Counted from the stretch's first letter, positions 8,739-18,083 are shown. The stretch: DNA of 64,000 nt from Sphingobacterium sp. (GCA_031286695.1 JAITTY010000007.1:25573-89572); one strand, 5' to 3'. Program-made: numbers and translations. Notes: generated by a model not told the origin, from the sequence alone.

Positions 8739-9929
8739 TTAACGACGTTTTCTTGATTTCGAAGCGCCTTTTCGTTGATTGTTTTGGCTACTGGAAAGCA
8801 TTTTCTCCCAGCTTAATAAATAAGGATGTTGATCATCAATTTTAATTTGCCGTTTTAAGGATAACTGTAATTTTATCCACTTTTCATTGTCCTCTGCATC
8901 GCAAAAGGTAAACGCATTTCCCGCCGCTTCCGAACGACCTGTTCGACCAATTCGATGCGTATAGAGCTCAGGGCTATCTGGAATCTCGTAGTTGATGATA
9001 GCCTCTAAGTCCGGAAAATCTACCCCTCGAGCCAAGAGGTCCGTCGCAATTAATACACGTACCTCTTTTTTTCTGAACTTATCAATAATCTCTTCTCGTT
9101 TTTGCTGTGCTATATCGCCATATAATGCCGAGCAAGAAATGCCGTGTCGATCTAGATCTGTTGCGATCCGTTCGACTGCATGAACTGTTCGCGTGAAAAC
9201 AATTACCTGTCGTGAGACACGGTTCTCAAGGAGATAACGGAGAAGATTCTTTTTATCATTTTTATCGACATAGAGTACATATTCTTCTATTTGGCCCTTT
9301 TTGGCCGTTGCTTCTAGGCTGATCTCGACAGGGTTACTTAATCTCTTTCGAACAATTTTTTCGATTTCAAGGGTTTTCGTTGCTGAACTGAAAATGGTTT
9401 GTCTCTCAGCGGGCAATGTGCTGATAATTTTATTGATTTCCTTTGTGAAACCGAGATCCAACAATTGATCGAATTCATCGATCACCAAGGTATCTATCGT
9501 TTTTAGATCGATAACGCCTTGTTCAATAAAATCTAGCAAACGTCCTGGAGTAGCAAGGACCATACGGGCTTTCGGATAAACGTCGAGTTGACTTTCATAA
9601 GTTCCCCCACCATAGAAACTAGCGATAGTCAAACCCATGCCATCAATAAGGCCTGATATGCGCTGTTTGGTCTGTATACAGAGTTCCCGTGTAGGAAGGA
9701 GTATAAGGACCGATAAGTGGTCTGCAGTAATCTTGGTTCGTAAGCGCTGAATAATAGGGATAGCGTAAGCCTCCGTTTTTCCCGTGCCGGTTGGGGCAAT
9801 CGCCAAACAGTCTCTACCTTCCAAAATGGCAGGAATAGCTATTTCTTGAATAGGTGTAAGCGAAGAAAGCCTTTGTTTTTCAAGATTAGCGGTAAGGATT
9901 TTATCGAGTTTAAGTGCTGAAAAATTCAA
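8739..9929 (-). CDS. DEAD-box ATP-dependent RNA helicase (DEFD variant)
   Basis: RNA helicase with two RecA domains, acting in RNA remodelling such as ribosome assembly or mRNA turnover. Motifs in order: Q motif SLTPIQ, I APTGTGKT, Ia PTRELC, Ib TPGR, II DEFD (instead of DEAD), III SAT, V ATDLLARGVDFP, VI HRIGRTGR. A short basic tail ends SRKRR. The TTG at 9929 gives MNFSALKLDKIL, matching the family N-terminus; another TTG at 9950 would add seven residues. No ATG lies near. The gene faces the E1 gene divergently across a 227-bp AT-rich region. Confidence 0.92.
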   Translation of the reverse strand: MNFSALKLDKILTANLEKQRLSSLTPIQEIAIPAILEGRDCLAIAPTGTGKTEAYAIPIIQRLRTKITADHLSVLILLPTRELCIQTKQRISGLIDGMGLTIASFYGGGTYESQLDVYPKARMVLATPGRLLDFIEQGVIDLKTIDTLVIDEFDQLLDLGFTKEINKIISTLPAERQTIFSSATKTLEIEKIVRKRLSNPVEISLEATAKKGQIEEYVLYVDKNDKKNLLRYLLENRVSRQVIVFTRTVHAVERIATDLDRHGISCSALYGDIAQQKREEIIDKFRKKEVRVLIATDLLARGVDFPDLEAIINYEIPDSPELYTHRIGRTGRSEAAGNAFTFCDAEDNEKWIKLQLSLKRQIKIDDQHPYLLSWEKMLSSSQNNQRKGASKSRKRR

Positions 9930-10131
9930 AATAATGAATGTAAAACCCAAAAATAAAAATTAAAAAGGACAATGGTGTTTTTGCCTGCTTATTGGAATTA
10001 AAAATCTGTAAAAATTAGGATTTTTTGTCAAAAAGTACTAATTTGAGAAATTAGAATATTCTATTTCAAATCTGAATTATTGATTATCAATTTATTTGAT
10101 AAACACCAATTATATAGAATAATATTTTTGT

Positions 10132-10139
10132 TAAATTTG
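10132..10139 (+). promoter_or_regulatory. -7 promoter element of the E1 dehydrogenase gene
   Basis: TAAATTTG matches the Bacteroidota -7 consensus TAnnTTTG and lies 18 bp ahead of the start codon, implying a very short 5' leader. No clear -33 TTTG is found at the usual spacing. Confidence 0.5.
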
Positions 10140-10156
10140 TTGAAACAAAAAAGAAT

Positions 10157-12571
10157 ATGTTTGATACTGCATTTGACCAAAACAATGAATCTATTTCCAC
10201 TTTGAGCTTTGACGAGTTCAAAAAGATTATTGTGAATGATTATCGAACTGCCTTAGAAAGTCGTTACGTGAGTTTATTGGGACGTAAAGAAGTGCTTACA
10301 GGTAAGGCTAAGTTTGGTATTTTTGGCGATGGAAAAGAATTGGCACAAATCGCGATGGCTAAAGTTTTCAGAAATGGGGACTGGCGGTCGGGATATTACC
10401 GTGACCAAACATTTATATTTGCTTCTGGCATCAGTGATGTCTACCATTTTTTCTCTCAATTATATGCCCATCCCGATGTCGAGGCAGATCCTTCTTCTGC
10501 AGGAAGGCAAATGAACTGCCATTTTTCGACGCGTGTTGTGGACGACCAAGGGAACTGGTTGGATCAAATGGTTCAGAAAAACTCGTTTTCAGATATTTCG
10601 ACCACCGGTGGTCAGATGGCAAGATTGCTGGGCTTGGGCTTGGCTTCTAAGTTGTATAAGCAGAATAGAAATTTAGACTATCTATCTTATTTTTCAAATA
10701 AAGGAAATGAAGTTGCATTCTGCACTATTGGAAATGCAGCTACTTCTGAAGGTGTATTTTTTGAAGTCATTAACGCCGTAGGTGTTCACCAGATTCCAAC
10801 AGTGATTTCTATTTGGGATGATGGATATGGGATATCTGTGCCCAATGAAATTCAAACAACAAAGGGAGATATCTCAGAAGTCCTCAAAGGTTTTCAGAAG
10901 GAAGAACTGACAAACGGAATTGAGATATTCAAAGTGAGGGGGTGGGATTATGCAGGTTTATGTGAAACCTACGAACAGGCCGCCCAAATTGCTCGCGAGA
11001 AACATATTCCATGTTTGATTCATGTGACCGAATTGACGCAGCCTCAAGGACATTCTTCTTCAGGTTCACACGAAAGGTATAAATCGCAAGAAAGATTACA
11101 ATGGGAAACTGACTTCGATTGTATCGCGAAAATGAAAGAATGGATCTTAAGTTCTGGTATTGCTACCATAGAAGAATTGGATCAATTGGATCAACATGCT
11201 AAAGATCATGTTCGTCAAGAACAAAAACGAGCTTGGACCGATTATATTAAAACGTTGAGCACCGAAGCTAGGGAAGCCATTGATTTACTTCAGGGTATTC
11301 CAAATGAGCGGGCTGATTTTGCGTCAAAGAAATTACAATCGATGGTTGAGCCTTCTTTGAAGGAAGTTTACGGCCAGGTTCGTAAGGTATTGCACGAGCT
11401 TAAAGGTCAGCATAGCGAAGGGCGCCAGCAATTATTAAATTGGTACAAAGAGAAGCAAGAACTGAATGAGAAACGTTATAATTCAAAATTATTTACAGAT
11501 GGTGTAGATTCACCTGCTCATGTGACGGTCGTACCTGCAGCTTACAGTGAAGAAGCTAAAGTGGTCGACGGACGTGAGGTCTTAAATCTATGTTTTGAAG
11601 AGAACTTTCGACGTGACGAAAGACTATTAGCGTTTGGAGAGGATGTTGGTAAGATTGGAGATGTGAATCAAGGTTTTGCAGGTTTACAGGAAAAGCTTGG
11701 TGTGCATCGCGTATTTGATACTGGTATTCGGGAGAATTCAATTATAGGAAAAGGACTTGGTTTGGCAATCCGTGGACTTCGCCCAATTGCTGAGATCCAA
11801 TACCTGGATTATCTAATCTATGGTATTACGGTAGCAAGTGATGATTTGGCAAGTTTAAGTTACCGCACCTTTGCTGGTCAGAAAGCACCATTAATTATTC
11901 GTACACGTGGCCATCGATTGGAAGGTATATGGCATTCCGGCTCGCCTATGTCTGTAATCTTAGGATCCTTGAGAGGTTTGCATGTATGTGTTCCGCGTAA
12001 TATGACACAGGCAGCAGGTATGTACAATACGTTGTTCCGCTCTGACGAACCGGCTATCGTTGTCGAATGTCTGAATGGGTATCGTCTAAAAGAACGTCTT
12101 CCAGAAAACGTTGGTGAATTTACGGTACCAATCGGTTATGCCGAATGTGTTAAAGAGGGAAGCGATATTACTGTAGTATCCTATGGATCAACTTTACGTG
12201 TTGTTGAAGAAGCAGCCGTGGAATTGGAACGTTTGGGGATATTCATCGAAATTATTGATGCGCAAACATTGCAGCCTTTTGACAAAGGAAAACTTTGTGC
12301 CGAATCGCTTAAGAAAACAAATAAACTGCTTATTGTAGATGAGGATGTGCCCGGTGGGGCTTCAGCTTTCATCTTACAAGAGATATTAGAGAAGCAAAAT
12401 GGCTACTACCTATTAGATAGTCAGCCGAGAACACTGACTGCAAAAGCACATCGCCCACCATATGGTTCCGACGGAGATTATTTCTCGAAGCCATCTTCTG
12501 ACGATGTTGTCGAGACAGTGTATGCAATTATGCATGAAGCTAATCCAGAAAAATATCCATCTATGTTTTAA
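10157..12571 (+). CDS. 2-oxoacid dehydrogenase E1, fused alpha and beta subunits
   Basis: Thiamine-diphosphate-dependent decarboxylase that feeds acyl groups to a lipoyl E2. The alpha part occupies about residues 1-390 and the beta part about 455-800, with REVLNLCFEENFRRDERLLAFGEDVG, HRVFDTGIRENSIIGKGLG and a transketolase C-terminal domain (SDITVVSYGST). The fused form (804 residues) is typical of Bacteroidota and is most often called a branched-chain or pyruvate-type E1. The thiamine motif is unusual: GNAATSEG in place of GDG, and DDGYGIS in place of the NN end. No E2 or E3 gene is adjacent. It ends inside a terminator hairpin. Confidence 0.9.
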   Translation: MFDTAFDQNNESISTLSFDEFKKIIVNDYRTALESRYVSLLGRKEVLTGKAKFGIFGDGKELAQIAMAKVFRNGDWRSGYYRDQTFIFASGISDVYHFFSQLYAHPDVEADPSSAGRQMNCHFSTRVVDDQGNWLDQMVQKNSFSDISTTGGQMARLLGLGLASKLYKQNRNLDYLSYFSNKGNEVAFCTIGNAATSEGVFFEVINAVGVHQIPTVISIWDDGYGISVPNEIQTTKGDISEVLKGFQKEELTNGIEIFKVRGWDYAGLCETYEQAAQIAREKHIPCLIHVTELTQPQGHSSSGSHERYKSQERLQWETDFDCIAKMKEWILSSGIATIEELDQLDQHAKDHVRQEQKRAWTDYIKTLSTEAREAIDLLQGIPNERADFASKKLQSMVEPSLKEVYGQVRKVLHELKGQHSEGRQQLLNWYKEKQELNEKRYNSKLFTDGVDSPAHVTVVPAAYSEEAKVVDGREVLNLCFEENFRRDERLLAFGEDVGKIGDVNQGFAGLQEKLGVHRVFDTGIRENSIIGKGLGLAIRGLRPIAEIQYLDYLIYGITVASDDLASLSYRTFAGQKAPLIIRTRGHRLEGIWHSGSPMSVILGSLRGLHVCVPRNMTQAAGMYNTLFRSDEPAIVVECLNGYRLKERLPENVGEFTVPIGYAECVKEGSDITVVSYGSTLRVVEEAAVELERLGIFIEIIDAQTLQPFDKGKLCAESLKKTNKLLIVDEDVPGGASAFILQEILEKQNGYYLLDSQPRTLTAKAHRPPYGSDGDYFSKPSSDDVVETVYAIMHEANPEKYPSMF

Positions 12572-12588
12572 TAGATGGATACTTTTTT
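12555..12588. terminator. Terminator spanning the E1 stop codon
   Basis: Perfect 10-bp stem ATCCATCTAT/ATAGATGGAT (12555-12564 and 12571-12580) with the TAA stop at the loop edge, followed by T6. It is also A-rich on the left, so it can serve the convergent ROK gene. Confidence 0.88.
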
Positions 12589-12633
12589 GCTTCACTAAGC
12601 TAAATATTCCAGTGGGTGGAATGAGATCCTTTC

Positions 12634-13488
12634 TTAATTGAATATACTCGCAGCGCCAATCATAGCTGCTTTTTCACCAAGTATTGCTGTATAAATTTGA
12701 AATCTTTCAAATTCTTTTCGGTCACCAATGAAAATAGGTAGCGCCTTGGCGATATTGCCACCGACGATAAATATTTCAGCAGAATGTTTCTCTGCGAAGA
12801 ACTGCATAAAATCAAAGAGATGTTTAGCATATTCATCTTTGATGATTTGAAATTCCTCAGTTTCCCGATGATGATCTAAAATATCCTTAAGTCCCGTAAC
12901 ATCTTTTCCTGCTACTTCTTTGAAACGTTTGATGAACCACCGTGTGACAAGAAATTCTTCGAAAATACAATCTTCGTAAGGGCTGTTCCATAGGGCGGCA
13001 TCAAAGGCCTTCTCACCTTGATTCCATACCGCAGATCCAAGTCCAGTACCCAACGTAATTCCTAATATGCGCTTGTTTGTTTGCAAGTTCTGTACGAATA
13101 TTTCACCTTGTAGGAAGGCTGCTGCGTCATTGATAAAGTGGATAGACGTAGGCGGAAGTTCCAGTTCTTCAGCTAAAAGCGTTTTGACATCCTTGTTGTA
13201 CAGATTGTCATACTTGCTTTGTCCCTGTATCTTAGATATTCCATTTTCGTAGTCAAAGGGTCCCGGCATGGCAATGCCGATGAACTGAATAGGAGCAGGA
13301 GAGGTGGCTATGATATCGCGTATAGCTGATGCCCAGGTTTGTAAAATCGTTTTAGCATCTCCTTGAGAAAAAACGTGGTTTCTGGCCACGTTTTCTAAGT
13401 ATATATTCCATTGTTTTGTGTCAATGATACAGGCAGAAATATGTGTGCCTCCAATATCAACACCTACGACATAATTATCTTGCAGCAT
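12634..13488 (-). CDS. ROK family sugar kinase
   Basis: Sugar kinase of 284 residues. N-terminal phosphate loop [16 protein letters not shown] (about 8-23), a second phosphate-binding loop [15 protein letters not shown] (about 143-157) and a C-terminal adenosine segment [13 protein letters not shown] fit the ROK family. The classic zinc-binding Cys cluster of many ROK proteins is absent, as in short glucokinase or N-acetylglucosamine/glucosamine kinase-type members. The ATG overlaps the end of aroC by 14 bp, so it is translated from the same message, although a sugar kinase has no obvious role in chorismate synthesis. Substrate unresolved. Confidence 0.85.
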   Translation of the reverse strand: MLQDNYVVGVDIGGTHISACIIDTKQWNIYLENVARNHVFSQGDAKTILQTWASAIRDIIATSPAPIQFIGIAMPGPFDYENGISKIQGQSKYDNLYNKDVKTLLAEELELPPTSIHFINDAAAFLQGEIFVQNLQTNKRILGITLGTGLGSAVWNQGEKAFDAALWNSPYEDCIFEEFLVTRWFIKRFKEVAGKDVTGLKDILDHHRETEEFQIIKDEYAKHLFDFMQFFAEKHSAEIFIVGGNIAKALPIFIGDRKEFERFQIYTAILGEKAAMIGAASIFN

Positions 13489-14581
13489 GTTTGTAACTTT
13501 GATTTTTAAGTAGATGATCCGCGATTACAAGTGCTGCCATAGCTTCCACAATAATTACTGCTCTCGAAACAACACACGGGTCATGTCTTCCCTTGCCACT
13601 TGCAATAGCAGGGTTGCCATGGATATCCACTGTTTCTTGATCTCTCATGATAGTGGCAACAGGCTTAAATGCTACTTTGAAAGTAATATCCATACCATTT
13701 GAAATACCGCCCTGAATACCTCCAGAGAAGTTGGTATGTGTGTGCACTCGATTTAAATCATGGTCATCTGCTACAAATATATCATTATGTTCGGAACCTC
13801 GCAACTCCGAACCTGCAAAACCTGAACCATATTCAAAACCATGTACCGCATTGATGCTCATCATTGCTTTTGCAAGGTCTGCATGGAGCTTATCAAAGAC
13901 CGGTTCGCCTAATCCAACAGGGACATGTCTGATGACAGCCGAAATACGTCCACCAACGGTATCACCTGCTTTTCTGACCGAGTCGATAAACTCAACCATT
14001 TCATTTGCTGTTGCTGGATCTGCACAACGTGCAATATTAGCTTCTCGCAATTCGAGCAAAGCTTTGAGGTCTTTGGTATCTACATTTGGTGCCTCGATGG
14101 TACCTACCCCCGAAACGTGAGCAAAGATTTCGATGCCAAATTGATTCAGGAAGCTTTTTGCTACTGCACCAGCAGCTACACGGGCAGCAGTTTCTCTCGC
14201 CGAGGACCTTCCACCACCACGATAGTCACGTATACCATATTTCATCTGATAGGTGAAATCAGCATGTGAAGGTCTGAAGATATCTTTGATATGGGTGTAA
14301 TCTTTCGAACGCTGGTCTTCATTTGGAATAACAATTGCTATTGGTGTTCCTGTTGATTTACCCTCGAATACGCCAGATAAAATCTGTGCGGTATCACTTT
14401 CTTTTCTTTGTGTCGTGATCTTAGATTGACCTGGTTTCCGTTTGTCGAGCTCAGACTGGATAAATTCCTCGTCTATTGTTATATTTGAAGGGCAACCATC
14501 AATAATTACACCTATAGCTTTGCCGTGTGATTCGCCGAAAGTGCTAATTCTGAATAAATCGCCAAATGAATTTCCTGCCAT
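13475..14581 (-). CDS. aroC: Chorismate synthase
   Basis: Seventh shikimate-pathway enzyme: eliminates phosphate from 5-enolpyruvylshikimate-3-phosphate to give chorismate, using reduced FMN. Signatures are [25 protein letters not shown] at the N-terminus, the middle block [22 protein letters not shown], and [17 protein letters not shown]. Its 368 residues are the usual length. It is 205 bp downstream of aroA, with a terminator-like hairpin and a TAAATTTG -7 element (14651-14658, minus strand) in the gap, so it probably has its own promoter as well as any readthrough. It overlaps the ROK gene by 14 bp. Confidence 0.97.
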   Translation of the reverse strand: MAGNSFGDLFRISTFGESHGKAIGVIIDGCPSNITIDEEFIQSELDKRKPGQSKITTQRKESDTAQILSGVFEGKSTGTPIAIVIPNEDQRSKDYTHIKDIFRPSHADFTYQMKYGIRDYRGGGRSSARETAARVAAGAVAKSFLNQFGIEIFAHVSGVGTIEAPNVDTKDLKALLELREANIARCADPATANEMVEFIDSVRKAGDTVGGRISAVIRHVPVGLGEPVFDKLHADLAKAMMSINAVHGFEYGSGFAGSELRGSEHNDIFVADDHDLNRVHTHTNFSGGIQGGISNGMDITFKVAFKPVATIMRDQETVDIHGNPAIASGKGRHDPCVVSRAVIIVEAMAALVIADHLLKNQSYKHAAR

Positions 14582-14650
14582 AAAAATTAAATTTCAATAA
14601 ACTTAGATAAATTTGCCTTTAAATGCAATTCTAAAGCACCAGACTGAATA

Positions 14651-14658
14651 CAAATTTA
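14651..14658 (-). promoter_or_regulatory. -7 promoter element upstream of aroC
   Basis: Read on the minus strand the sequence is TAAATTTG, fitting TAnnTTTG, 70 bp ahead of the aroC ATG. No good -33 TTTG is visible. Confidence 0.4.
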
Positions 14659-14743
14659 TGGATCTGTAACTCGCAGATGGCCTAATAGACTACATCACAA
14701 TTTTTTGTCCCAGGCTAAAAGGCTGTCTGGGAGAATGTATCAT

Positions 14744-14780
14744 AAAACAGAGATTAATGTTGATCTTAATCCCTGTTTTT
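14744..14780 (-). terminator. Terminator-like hairpin after aroA
   Basis: Fourteen-base arms (14744-14757 and 14766-14779) pair with one mismatch around an 8-nt loop and end in TTTTA on the minus strand. It would separate aroA from aroC, at least partly. Confidence 0.7.
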
Positions 14781-14786
14781 AATATG

Positions 14787-16037
14787 TTACTCAATTACAA
14801 AAGCTTGCGTTTGTAAATGTTTCCAAAAATCAGGATATGATTTTTCTACAACTTGAGGTTCGGCAATCTTGATTTGGTCAAAAACCAATGCCAGCGGTGC
14901 GAATGCCATCCCCATGCGGTGATCCTCGTACGTGTCGAAGGTGACATCTTCAGGCTGATATACCTGTGCTGTTTTCAGGTGATAGGTAGCACCGTCTTCA
15001 ATCAATTCAGCACCGAACTTTGCGATTTCGGTCTGCAATGCCGCAATACGGTCGGTCTCCTTAATCTTTAAGGTTTCCAGACCTGTAAAGGAAACATCAC
15101 GTTTTAAAGCAGCTGCGACAACGACTACTGTTTGCGCAAGATCTGGACATTCTTTAAAGTCGAACAACGTTTTGTCTGAATTGATTTCTTTTTTAGTTAA
15201 ATGCAATCCATCCGATTCAAAGCTCGAATAAACACCAAAATGTTCCATAATGCTTGTGATTGCAATATCGCCCTGTAAACTATGTTGTCTTAGTCCGGGC
15301 AATACGATCGAGGCATGTGCATCAGCTAGTGCAACAATAGCATACCAATAGGATGCTGCGCTCCAATCTGGTTCGACATATATGGTTTGCTTTTCAAATG
15401 CTTGCGGCGCAATTTTAATCGCATTCTCGGTCCATTCATGTTGGATCCCGACACTTTTAAGCATATCCAAAGTCATGGATACATAAGGTCTGGAAGTTAA
15501 TTCGCCTTCAATCTCTAATGTAAGTCCCTTTTTTAATGCCGGAGCAATTAATAGTAGGGCCGATATATACTGACTGCTAATATTTCCCTTAATCTTAACA
15601 CGGTCTTTTCCTTGAAATAATCCGCCTTCAATCTTCAAAGGAGGATAACCCACCTTTTTTTCATAATGGATTTCGGCGCCAATTTCTTTCATGGCATCGA
15701 CCAATATCCCAATTGGGCGCTGTTGCATGCGCTCTGTCCCTGTTAGGATAAAATTGCCTTTAACAAGGTTGAGGTAAGCTGTAAGGAAGCGCATAGCTGT
15801 TCCTGCAGGGCCTATGTCAATTGTATTATAACCAGGTTGCGGTTCTGACGCGATTTGTAATACGCGGTTTAGCGTAACCGTATCTGCAGCCTCAGAGAGG
15901 TTGGCTATCTCAACTTGTCCTTTGCTCAGCGATTGGATAATAAGAGCACGGTTGCTCTCAGATTTTGAACCTGTGAGTTGGACCGTGCCCTGTATCTTTT
16001 TTGAAGGATGCGTCAGCGTGATGACTTGTTGATTCAT
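14787..16037 (-). CDS. aroA: 3-phosphoshikimate 1-carboxyvinyltransferase (EPSP synthase)
   Basis: Sixth shikimate step: transfers the enolpyruvyl group of PEP to shikimate-3-phosphate. The 416-residue protein has LTGSKSESNRALI (shikimate-3-phosphate and PEP contacts), GPAGTAMRFLTAYL, the conserved RP segment TSRPYVSMTLDML, and KETDRIAALQTEI near the C-terminus. In the PEP-site motif the Pro of the E. coli GTAMRPL sequence is Phe. It is translationally coupled to the DAHP synthase gene: the sequence TAATG provides that gene's stop and this gene's start with a one-base overlap. Confidence 0.96.
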   Translation of the reverse strand: MNQQVITLTHPSKKIQGTVQLTGSKSESNRALIIQSLSKGQVEIANLSEAADTVTLNRVLQIASEPQPGYNTIDIGPAGTAMRFLTAYLNLVKGNFILTGTERMQQRPIGILVDAMKEIGAEIHYEKKVGYPPLKIEGGLFQGKDRVKIKGNISSQYISALLLIAPALKKGLTLEIEGELTSRPYVSMTLDMLKSVGIQHEWTENAIKIAPQAFEKQTIYVEPDWSAASYWYAIVALADAHASIVLPGLRQHSLQGDIAITSIMEHFGVYSSFESDGLHLTKKEINSDKTLFDFKECPDLAQTVVVVAAALKRDVSFTGLETLKIKETDRIAALQTEIAKFGAELIEDGATYHLKTAQVYQPEDVTFDTYEDHRMGMAFAPLALVFDQIKIAEPQVVEKSYPDFWKHLQTQAFVIE

Positions 16038-17149
16038 TATGCTTCTGCTGTTGGTTGCTCTTGCGTATTCATGACCGCATTTTGTTTGCGGATAGATTCG
16101 TTGTGAATTAATTCGAGGAATTTTGTTGCAAATTCGCTACCCAAAGAAAGCGCTTCCGCTAATTTTGTGCGTTTTTGAACAATTTCATCCCAACGGTTAA
16201 CTTGCAAAATTGTTACGTTGTTATCGCGTTTGTACTCGCCGATTTTCTCAGCAATTTTCATGCGTTCACCAATTTTTTGGATGATCAAATCATCTAATTT
16301 GTCAATGTTGCTACGCAATTCTGCTAATTTATCTTCGAATGAAGGGTTATCAGAAGCCGCTTTACGTAATGTCAAATGGTCGATCAACTCGGCTAATGCA
16401 GCTGGCGTTACTTGTTGTTTTGCGTCAGTCCAAGCGACAGATGGATCAATATGGGATTCGATAATCAATCCTTGCATATCCATATCCATTGCTTTTTGTG
16501 CGATGTATGGTAACAATTCGCGGTTTCCACAGATGTGACTTGGATCGTTGATGATTGGTAGATTTGGACAAGCAGTTTTTAACTGAATCGCTAAATCCCA
16601 CATTGGTTCATTACGGAATGCTGTTTTCTCGTAAGAAGAGAAACCTCTATGGATAGCACCTAATTTTTTGATACCAGCGCGGTTGATACGTTCCAATGCA
16701 CCGATCCACAACGATAAATCTGGGTTTACAGGGTTTTTTACAAATACTGGAATATCTACGCCTTGTAAAGCATCAGCAATTTCTTGTACAGTAAATGGAT
16801 TGGCCGTTGAACGTGCACCTACCCATAGTACATCCACGCCAGCAGCCAAAGCTTCTTCGACGTGTTTTGCTGTAGCAACTTCTGTAGCAGTTAATAAACC
16901 TGTTTCTTCTTTCGCTCTTTTCAACCACTCCAAACCAATTGAACCGATACCTTCAAATTCTCCCGGACGAGTACGTGGCTTCCAGATACCAGCACGTAAA
17001 ATATTTACTTTTCCGGTATTTGCCAACAAATGCGCTGTCGATACCAGCTGCTCTTCTGTTTCTGCACTACAAGGGCCTGCGATAATTAAAGGTTTGTCTC
17101 CTGTGTCCAACCAAGATTTTAAAGGAGTGATGTCTAATGTATTTTTCAT
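16037..17149 (-). CDS. Bifunctional DAHP synthase / chorismate mutase (AroQ)
   Basis: First committed shikimate enzyme (PEP + erythrose-4-phosphate to DAHP) fused to chorismate mutase (chorismate to prephenate). Residues 1 to about 265 are a type I-beta DAHP synthase (KPLIIAGPCSAETEEQL, RAGIWKPRTRPGEFEGIG, INDPSHICGNRE). About 275-355 is an AroQ helical mutase (LRSNIDKLDDLIIQKIGERMKIAEKIGEYKR), which in such fusions also serves as a feedback sensor. Its 370 residues fit the Bacteroidota fusion. It lies 46 bp after pheA and overlaps aroA by one base, so pheA, this gene and aroA form one operon behind the phe leader. Confidence 0.95.
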   Translation of the reverse strand: MKNTLDITPLKSWLDTGDKPLIIAGPCSAETEEQLVSTAHLLANTGKVNILRAGIWKPRTRPGEFEGIGSIGLEWLKRAKEETGLLTATEVATAKHVEEALAAGVDVLWVGARSTANPFTVQEIADALQGVDIPVFVKNPVNPDLSLWIGALERINRAGIKKLGAIHRGFSSYEKTAFRNEPMWDLAIQLKTACPNLPIINDPSHICGNRELLPYIAQKAMDMDMQGLIIESHIDPSVAWTDAKQQVTPAALAELIDHLTLRKAASDNPSFEDKLAELRSNIDKLDDLIIQKIGERMKIAEKIGEYKRDNNVTILQVNRWDEIVQKRTKLAEALSLGSEFATKFLELIHNESIRKQNAVMNTQEQPTAEA

Positions 17150-17195
17150 GTTAAGTTTGATTATCTATTTTAATATTGTATGCGTAAATTGTTAA

Positions 17196-18020
17196 TTATA
17201 GTTTTTCGTTTTTGACATACTCGCCCATAATATTGAAATTGACACTATGTTTGAGTACTTTACGTATTGCTGCTTCGTAGTCGGTTTGTTTTTTCCATTC
17301 TACATCAACGAAAAAATCATATTCATTGCGTTTTCCGATTACCGGCATCGACTGAATCTTGCTCAAGTTGATATTCTGTTCGGCAAAGCATTGTAAAATA
17401 GTCGCCAGAGATCCTACGGTATTTCCTGTTTGGAATGATAATGATGCTTTATTGGCATTCTTATGTTCGACAACCTCATTAGATAATACGAGGAAACGCG
17501 TTGCGTTCTTTTTATTGGTTTCGATTCTCTTTTCTAATATTTCAAGACCATAGATTTCAGCAGCCAATGTCCCTGCAATTGCCGCAGTATCCGTTAATTT
17601 TCGCTCCGCAATCATTTTCGCAGTTGCAGCGGTATCAGATCCCTCGGTTATACGTACACCTTCAAGTTCAGAAAGAAATTCTTCACATTGGCGAATGGCA
17701 ATTGGATGCGATTCGATGTGTTTAATATCCTTTAATTTAACGCCTGGCAATACCATGAGATTCTGTTGGATGTTTAGGTAAACTTCCCCAGTGATATGGA
17801 ACTTATAATCTCTTAATAAATTATAATTCGGTAATAGACTTCCCGCAATTGAATTTTCGATCGCCATAACGATATAGTCGACTTTTCTTTGCTTCAGCAA
17901 TTCACAAGTTTTTTTAAATGAATCACATTCTACAATTTCAACTTCTCTTCCGAAAAATTTAAATGCGGCCTCTTCATGAAATGAAGCCTTTGCTCCCTGT
18001 ATTGCAATTTTTAAACTCAT
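17196..18020 (-). CDS. pheA: Prephenate dehydratase
   Basis: Converts prephenate to phenylpyruvate, the branch step to phenylalanine. The 274-residue protein has a catalytic dehydratase domain (about 1-180; IAIQGAKASFHEEAAF, IENSIAGSLLPNYNLL, and the TRF motif in NATRFLVL) and a C-terminal ACT domain (about 193-270; TGNTVGSLATILQCFAEQNINLSKIQS) that should bind Phe. There is no fused chorismate mutase; that activity is in the next gene. It is the first structural gene of an operon preceded by a Phe/Tyr leader peptide and terminator. Confidence 0.96.
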   Translation of the reverse strand: MSLKIAIQGAKASFHEEAAFKFFGREVEIVECDSFKKTCELLKQRKVDYIVMAIENSIAGSLLPNYNLLRDYKFHITGEVYLNIQQNLMVLPGVKLKDIKHIESHPIAIRQCEEFLSELEGVRITEGSDTAATAKMIAERKLTDTAAIAGTLAAEIYGLEILEKRIETNKKNATRFLVLSNEVVEHKNANKASLSFQTGNTVGSLATILQCFAEQNINLSKIQSMPVIGKRNEYDFFVDVEWKKQTDYEAAIRKVLKHSVNFNIMGEYVKNEKL

Positions 18021-18046
18021 TGTTTTTTGTTCGCTATGTTATCTCC

Positions 18047-18083
18047 AAAAAAAAGAGTCCCGATCATTTGAACCGGGACTCTT
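18047..18083 (-). terminator. Attenuator terminator in the pheA leader
   Basis: On the minus strand, AAGAGTCCCG (18083-18074) pairs perfectly with CGGGACTCTT (18062-18053) around an 11-nt loop. A run of eight T overlaps the foot of the 3' arm (18054-18047). It lies 26 nt upstream of the pheA ATG and downstream of a leader peptide gene, so it can only act as a conditional stop within the pheA leader. Its 5' arm overlaps one side of an alternative hairpin with 18120-18128. Confidence 0.93.

Noticed and set aside
10274-10622. Short antisense frames in the E1 gene
   Set aside because: Shadow frames in a gene with clear family sequence.
13731-14120. 129-codon frame antisense to aroC
   Set aside because: Shadow of a highly conserved gene.
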